The translations under genes were made by a program, and so were the position numbers. The notes below the pieces were generated by a model that saw only the letters and a program-made list of their open reading frames with translations, had not been told where the DNA came from and searched no databases. Positions 14,192-17,771 of a stretch of 17,771 nt of DNA are shown piece by piece. Position 1 is the stretch's first letter. Each line of letters begins with the position of its first letter. Source of the stretch: Pseudomonadota bacterium (GTDB lineage Bacteria > Pseudomonadota > Alphaproteobacteria > Rhizobiales > Rhizobiaceae); the NCBI GenBank assembly GCA_003242525.1, contig QGUU01000003.1, positions 1 to 17,771 on the forward strand. Reading direction: 5' to 3'.

Positions 14192-14758
14192 GTGAGCGCG
14201 ACCGAAGACACCCACGATCCAAATCGCCGTGATTTTCTCTACATTGCAACCGGCATGGCCGGCGTGGTGGGTGCCGCCAGTGTGGCCTGGCCGTTCATCG
14301 ACCAGATGCGCCCGGACGCATCGACGCTGGCTCTCTCCACAATCGAGGTCGACATTTCATCGCTTGAGCCGGGCATGTCGCTGACGGCCAAGTGGCGGGG
14401 CAAGCCGGTTTTCATCCGCAATCGCACCCAGGCCGAGATCGACGCGGCGAAGGCCGTGAAGCTTGAGGAGTTGAAGGACCCACTGGCGCGCAACGCCAAT
14501 CTGGCCTCCGATGCCCCGGCCACGGACGAGGAGCGTTCTGCCGGCAAGGAGCGGGAAAACTGGCTGGTCATGATCGGCGTGTGCACGCATCTGGGCTGCA
14601 TCCCGCTCGGCCAGCAGGGAGATTTTGGCGGGTGGTTCTGCCCGTGCCATGGTTCGCACTACGATACGGCTGGCCGCATTCGCAAAGGCCCGGCACCGGA
14701 AAACATGGCCGTGCCGGTTTTTGAGTTCATTTCCGATACCAAGATTCGCATCGGCTGA
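14192..14758 (+). CDS. petA: ubiquinol-cytochrome c reductase, Rieske iron-sulfur subunit
   Basis: The 188-residue Rieske protein of cytochrome bc1. It takes an electron from ubiquinol at the Qo site and passes it to cytochrome c1. The N-terminus has a twin-arginine motif ([11 protein letters not shown], 11-21) followed by a single membrane anchor (about 15-36) that normally is not cleaved. The [2Fe-2S] ligands are in the two classic boxes: Cys131-Thr-His133-Leu-Gly-Cys136 and Cys150-Pro-Cys152-His153-Gly-Ser; His133 and His153 with Cys131 and Cys150 bind the cluster, while Cys136 and Cys152 form the disulfide. An insertion between the anchor and the cluster domain (about 78-123) is usual in alphaproteobacteria. 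GTG 14192 is the start, with AAAGGA about ten bases upstream. It heads the petABC operon, 17 bases before petB. Confidence 0.97.
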   Translation: MSATEDTHDPNRRDFLYIATGMAGVVGAASVAWPFIDQMRPDASTLALSTIEVDISSLEPGMSLTAKWRGKPVFIRNRTQAEIDAAKAVKLEELKDPLARNANLASDAPATDEERSAGKERENWLVMIGVCTHLGCIPLGQQGDFGGWFCPCHGSHYDTAGRIRKGPAPENMAVPVFEFISDTKIRIG

Positions 14759-14775
14759 GGCAGGGGAACATTTCG

Positions 14776-16077
14776 ATGAGCGAGGGACACTCCACCTATA
14801 CGCCGAAGACCGGGCTGGGCCGCTGGGTCGACGCACGCATGCCGTTGCCCAGGCTGGTCTATGACAGCTTCATTGCCTATCCGGTTCCGCGCAACCTGAA
14901 CTATGCCTGGACCTTCGGCGGCATCCTGTCGATCATGCTGGTGGCGCAGATTCTCACCGGCATCGTGCTGGCCATGCATTATATTTCCGACACGACCCTG
15001 GCATTCGGCTCGGTCGAGAAGATCATGCGCGACGTCAACTCCGGTTGGCTGCTGCGCTACTTGCACGCCAATGGCGCATCTTTCTTCTTCATAGCCGTCT
15101 ATATCCACATCTTCCGCGGGCTCTATTACGGCTCCTACAAGGCGCCGCGTGAGCTTCTGTGGATTCTCGGCTGCATCATCTACCTGCTGATGATGGCGAC
15201 CGGCTTCATGGGATACGTGCTGCCGTGGGGCCAGATGAGCTTCTGGGGCGCCACCGTCATCACCGGCTTCTTCACGGCTATTCCGCTGGTGGGCGACTGG
15301 ATCCAGCAGCTCCTGCTGGGTGGCTTCGCCGTCGACAATCCGACGCTGAACCGCTTCTTCGCGTTGCACTACCTGTTGCCCTTCATGATCGCGGGCGTCG
15401 TGGTGCTGCACATCTGGGCGCTGCATGTCACCGGGCAGAACAATCCGACCGGCATCGACGTGAAGTCCAAGACCGACACCGTTGCCTTCACGCCCTATGC
15501 GACCGTCAAGGACGCGCTGGGCATGGTGGTGTTCCTGCTGGTTTATGCCTATTTCGTGTTCTACATCCCGAACTATCTCGGCCATCCGGACAACTACGTC
15601 CTTGCCGATCCGCTGAAGACGCCCGCGCACATCGTGCCCGAATGGTACTTCCTGCCGTTCTACGCGATCCTGCGCGCGATCACCTTCAACATCGGGCCCA
15701 TCGATTCCAAGCTGGGCGGCGTGCTGGCCATGTTCGGCGCCATTGCAGTGCTGTTCTTCGTGCCGTGGCTCGACACCTCCAAGGTGCGCTCGGCGGTCTA
15801 CCGGCCCTGGTTCAGGCTGTTCTTCTGGCTGTTCGTGGCGGACTGCATCCTGCTTGGCTGGCTCGGCTCGCGTCCGGCGGAAGGCGCCTACGTGCTGATG
15901 GCGCAGATGGGAACGCTGTTCTACTTCGCCTTCTTCCTGGTCATCATGCCGGTGCTGGGGCTGGTCGAAACGCCGCGCAGGCTGCCCAACTCGATCACTG
16001 AGGCAGTGCTGGAAAAGAATGGCGGCGCGGGCGGCCAGCCGGCCGGAGTAGCGGCTGCGCCGCAGAGCAAAGGCTGA
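14776..16077 (+). CDS. petB: cytochrome b of the bc1 complex
   Basis: A 433-residue cytochrome b, the membrane core of the bc1 complex, carrying two b haems and the Qo and Qi quinone sites. Haem ligands are at His97 and His111 (LHANGAS and YIHIFRG) and His198 and His212 (ALHYLLP and VLHIWALH), each pair 14 apart, identical in spacing to Rhodobacter cytochrome b. The Qo-site PEWY motif is at 287-290. Eight transmembrane helices are expected, and the full N- and C-terminal halves are one polypeptide, unlike b6/subunit IV. Unlike Bradyrhizobium, it is not fused to cytochrome c1. AGGGGAA seven bases before the ATG fixes the start. petC follows after 24 bases. No oddity is seen; the last 25 residues are a short low-complexity Gly/Ala/Pro tail. 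Confidence 0.98.
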   Translation: MSEGHSTYTPKTGLGRWVDARMPLPRLVYDSFIAYPVPRNLNYAWTFGGILSIMLVAQILTGIVLAMHYISDTTLAFGSVEKIMRDVNSGWLLRYLHANGASFFFIAVYIHIFRGLYYGSYKAPRELLWILGCIIYLLMMATGFMGYVLPWGQMSFWGATVITGFFTAIPLVGDWIQQLLLGGFAVDNPTLNRFFALHYLLPFMIAGVVVLHIWALHVTGQNNPTGIDVKSKTDTVAFTPYATVKDALGMVVFLLVYAYFVFYIPNYLGHPDNYVLADPLKTPAHIVPEWYFLPFYAILRAITFNIGPIDSKLGGVLAMFGAIAVLFFVPWLDTSKVRSAVYRPWFRLFFWLFVADCILLGWLGSRPAEGAYVLMAQMGTLFYFAFFLVIMPVLGLVETPRRLPNSITEAVLEKNGGAGGQPAGVAAAPQSKG

Positions 16078-16101
16078 GCGAAGGAATCGAGGGGTTTGGA
16101 A

Positions 16102-16959
16102 ATGAAGAAGATTCTCGTTTCGCTCGCCGCTGCCGGGCTGGTCATAGCAGGCGCTTTTGGGGCCGTGGCGCAGGAAGAGGGGGGCGAAGCCGCTCCGACA
16201 CACTTCCCGCTGAAGGCGCCTCGGGAGATGAGCTGGTCCTTCGCGGGACCGTTCGGAACCTATGACAGGGCCCAGCTGCAGCGCGGTCTAAAGGTCTACA
16301 AGGAAGTCTGTGCGGCCTGTCACTCGCTGGAAATGGTTGCGTTCCGCACGCTCGAGGATCTCGGCTATTCAGGCGCACAGACCGCTGCCTTTGCCGCCGA
16401 GTACACGATCCAGGACGGACCCAATGATGACGGAGACATGTTCGACCGCCCCGGAAAGCCGTCGGACTATTTCCCGTCGCCTTATCCAAACGTGCAGGCA
16501 GCAGCAGCTTCCAATGGCGGCGCTCCGCCGCCGGATCTTTCGCTGATCGCCAAGGCACGTGGCATCGAACGGGGCTTCCCGCAGTTCATCTTCGACATCT
16601 TTACCCAGTATGCGGAGAGCGGGCCGGACTATATCCACGCGCTGCTTACGGGCTACAATGAGGAACCGCCTGCCGGACTGGAGATTCCGGAGGGGACCTA
16701 CTACAACCCCTACTTCAACGCTGGCGTGTCGCTGAAAATGCCGCCGCCCTTGTCGGACGGCCAGGTGACATATGACGATGGCTCGCCGGAGACGGTGGAG
16801 CAGTACTCGCAGGACGTTTCCGCATTTCTGATGTGGGCGGCCGAGCCGCATCTTGAAGCGCGTAAGAAGACCGGTTTCCGGGTCGTGATCTTCCTGTTGC
16901 TGTTTGCCGGGTTGATGTATCTGACCAAGCGGAAGGTTTGGGCCGACGTGGCGCATTGA
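16102..16959 (+). CDS. petC: cytochrome c1 of the bc1 complex
   Basis: A 285-residue cytochrome c1, accepting electrons from the Rieske protein and passing them to a c-type cytochrome. It has a Sec signal peptide (residues 1-23, likely cleaved after AVA), the haem-attachment motif CAACH (70-74), the axial Met213 in [11 protein letters not shown], and a C-terminal anchor helix (about 259-276) followed by KRKVW, so the haem domain is periplasmic. The start ATG 16102 is preferred because GAGGGG lies about seven bases upstream and the MKK start makes a proper signal peptide; TTG two codons earlier is possible. It ends the petABC operon, with a strong terminator 24 bases downstream. Confidence 0.97.
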   Translation: MKKILVSLAAAGLVIAGAFGAVAQEEGGEAAPTHFPLKAPREMSWSFAGPFGTYDRAQLQRGLKVYKEVCAACHSLEMVAFRTLEDLGYSGAQTAAFAAEYTIQDGPNDDGDMFDRPGKPSDYFPSPYPNVQAAAASNGGAPPPDLSLIAKARGIERGFPQFIFDIFTQYAESGPDYIHALLTGYNEEPPAGLEIPEGTYYNPYFNAGVSLKMPPPLSDGQVTYDDGSPETVEQYSQDVSAFLMWAAEPHLEARKKTGFRVVIFLLLFAGLMYLTKRKVWADVAH

Positions 16960-16982
16960 GCCACGACGCCCTCACAGGCTGG

Positions 16983-17010
16983 AAAAGGCGCCTAGAGCGC
17001 CTTTTCTTTT
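16983..17010 (+). terminator. intrinsic terminator of petABC
   Basis: AAAAGGCGC (16983-16991) and GCGCCTTTT (16997-17005) form a perfect nine-base stem around CTAGA, followed by CTTTT. It begins 24 bases after the petC stop and separates the bc1 operon from apt. Confidence 0.88.
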
Positions 17011-17029
17011 GCCAAGTACATTGGCAAAA
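17007..17029. repeat. second perfect palindrome beside the terminator
   Basis: TTTTGCCAA (17007-17015) and TTGGCAAAA (17021-17029) are perfect nine-base arms around GTACA. The left arm is the T-run of the petABC terminator. It lies 25 bases before the apt start and may be a regulator site or a hairpin in the apt leader. Confidence 0.75.
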
Positions 17030-17053
17030 CTGAGCAGCAATCAGGAACTATCG

Positions 17054-17599
17054 ATGGCATCCTCGCTCGAAAAAACGCTGCTCGAAGCGATCCGGACCAT
17101 TCCGGACTATCCGAAACCGGGGATCCAGTTCAGGGACATCACGACGCTTCTCGGCAATGCACGTGCCTTCCGACGAGCGATCGACGAACTGGTGCATCCG
17201 CATGCCGGACAGAAGGTCGACAAGATTGCCGGGATAGAGGCGCGCGGTTTCATCCTTGGCGGAGCAATGGCGCACCAGCTTTCCGCAGGCTTCGTACCGA
17301 TCCGCAAGAAAGGCAAGCTGCCGCACGAAACCGTCCGCGTGGCCTATAGCCTGGAGTACGGGCTGGACGAGATGGAGATGCACAAGGATGGTGTGGCACC
17401 CGGCGAAAAGGTGATTTTGGTCGACGACCTTATCGCCACCGGAGGCACAGCGGAGGCGGCCGTAAAGCTGTTGCGTCAGATCGGGGCGGATATTGTTGCC
17501 GCTTGCTTCGTCATCGACCTGCCTGATCTAGGGGGGCGCCAGAAGCTGGAACGGCTTGGCGTTCCAGTGACGACCCTGGTCAGCTTCCAGGGGCACTAA
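17054..17599 (+). CDS. apt: adenine phosphoribosyltransferase
   Basis: A 181-residue type I phosphoribosyltransferase that salvages adenine to AMP using PRPP, in the cytoplasm and as a dimer. The PRPP-binding motif [13 protein letters not shown] is at 120-132, the N-terminal [20 protein letters not shown] (13-32) is diagnostic of Apt, and [15 protein letters not shown] (59-73) forms the pyrophosphate loop region. Length is typical (about 180). AGGA seven bases before the ATG at 17054 decides the start; the frame is open 15 codons further but that overlaps the terminator and palindrome. It has its own transcription unit, given the terminator upstream. Apt next to the bc1 genes is, as I recall, also found in rhizobia. 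Confidence 0.97.
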   Translation: MASSLEKTLLEAIRTIPDYPKPGIQFRDITTLLGNARAFRRAIDELVHPHAGQKVDKIAGIEARGFILGGAMAHQLSAGFVPIRKKGKLPHETVRVAYSLEYGLDEMEMHKDGVAPGEKVILVDDLIATGGTAEAAVKLLRQIGADIVAACFVIDLPDLGGRQKLERLGVPVTTLVSFQGH

Positions 17600-17771
17600 G
17601 GGCATCCGCCGCCGTCCGCTGGCACCAGCCAGTCTTGTATGCGGTCATTTCGGCCATTGGTATGGAGCCCGTCCGTGGCACCTCCCTCAGTTGGCGACCT
17701 GCCCGTTGACTGTCTGGCGGCAACACTCACAACCCACGGGGCACGCGCCACACAAGAAACTAGAATCACAA
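17600..17771. other. no gene seen at the right edge
   Basis: The last 172 bases contain no convincing reading frame, terminator or promoter on either strand. It may be the intergenic region after apt. Confidence 0.5.

Noticed and set aside
14659..16203. 514-codon minus-strand reading frame opposite petB
   Set aside because: petB on the plus strand has all haem ligands and the PEWY motif; the antisense frame is rich in His, Gln, Arg and Asp as expected of a high-GC shadow.
1..17771. Mobile elements, CRISPR arrays, tRNA or rRNA genes
   Set aside because: I looked for transposase-like frames with terminal repeats, regularly spaced repeats and tRNA-like cloverleaf segments and saw none.

Overview
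The window looks like ordinary chromosome from a high-GC alphaproteobacterium, most likely Hyphomicrobiales (Rhizobiales) of the Mesorhizobium/Nitratireductor/Chelativorans kind. The main reasons are separate petA-petB-petC genes rather than fused fbcH, a run of paired half-ABC exporters followed by petABC and apt, the MoxR/DUF58 and DUF1285/CoA-Nudix/CCA clusters, and GC-rich wobble positions throughout. The taxonomic call rests on recalled gene order and protein style, not on a search. I see no insertion sequence, phage gene, CRISPR array, tRNA or rRNA.

Layout. (1) 1-1538, minus: a MoxR-type AAA+ ATPase followed by the start of a DUF58 protein cut by the window edge. (2) 1679-4208, plus: a tightly overlapping operon of DUF1285 protein, CoA-type Nudix pyrophosphatase and CCA-adding enzyme. 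(3) 4218-5426, minus: a 61-residue DUF1059 protein and aerobic coproporphyrinogen oxidase HemF; a small conserved-looking gene diverges from hemF at 5524. (4) 5810-7662, minus: a five-gene operon of ArsR regulator, SRPBCC/AHSA1 protein, two-helix membrane protein and two DUF1801 proteins, preceded by a clear promoter and operator-like inverted repeats. (5) 7749-8777, minus: soxR, with a near-consensus SoxR box upstream, and trmL. (6) 8778-9571: a 425-base leader-like gap, then an unrecognised 122-codon reading frame abutting the next gene. (7) 9572-13610, plus: two paralogous half-size ABC exporters. (8) 13674-14012: a small DUF6665-like protein. (9) 14192-16959: petA, petB and petC, the complete cytochrome bc1 core, ended by a strong terminator. 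(10) 17054-17599: apt.

The bc1 genes form a respiratory unit: Rieske protein, cytochrome b and cytochrome c1 pass electrons from quinol to cytochrome c. hemF contributes haem, SoxR senses redox-cycling stress through a [2Fe-2S] cluster, and the DUF1801 family includes a proposed bacterial frataxin-like iron chaperone, so an iron, haem and redox theme recurs, though only by proximity. The least explained parts are the ArsR/SRPBCC/2TM/DUF1801x2 operon, the paired ABC exporters beside petABC with their odd leaders, including a hairpin that hides the whole ribosome-binding site of the second exporter, and a SoxR-type promoter that points at no recognisable gene.
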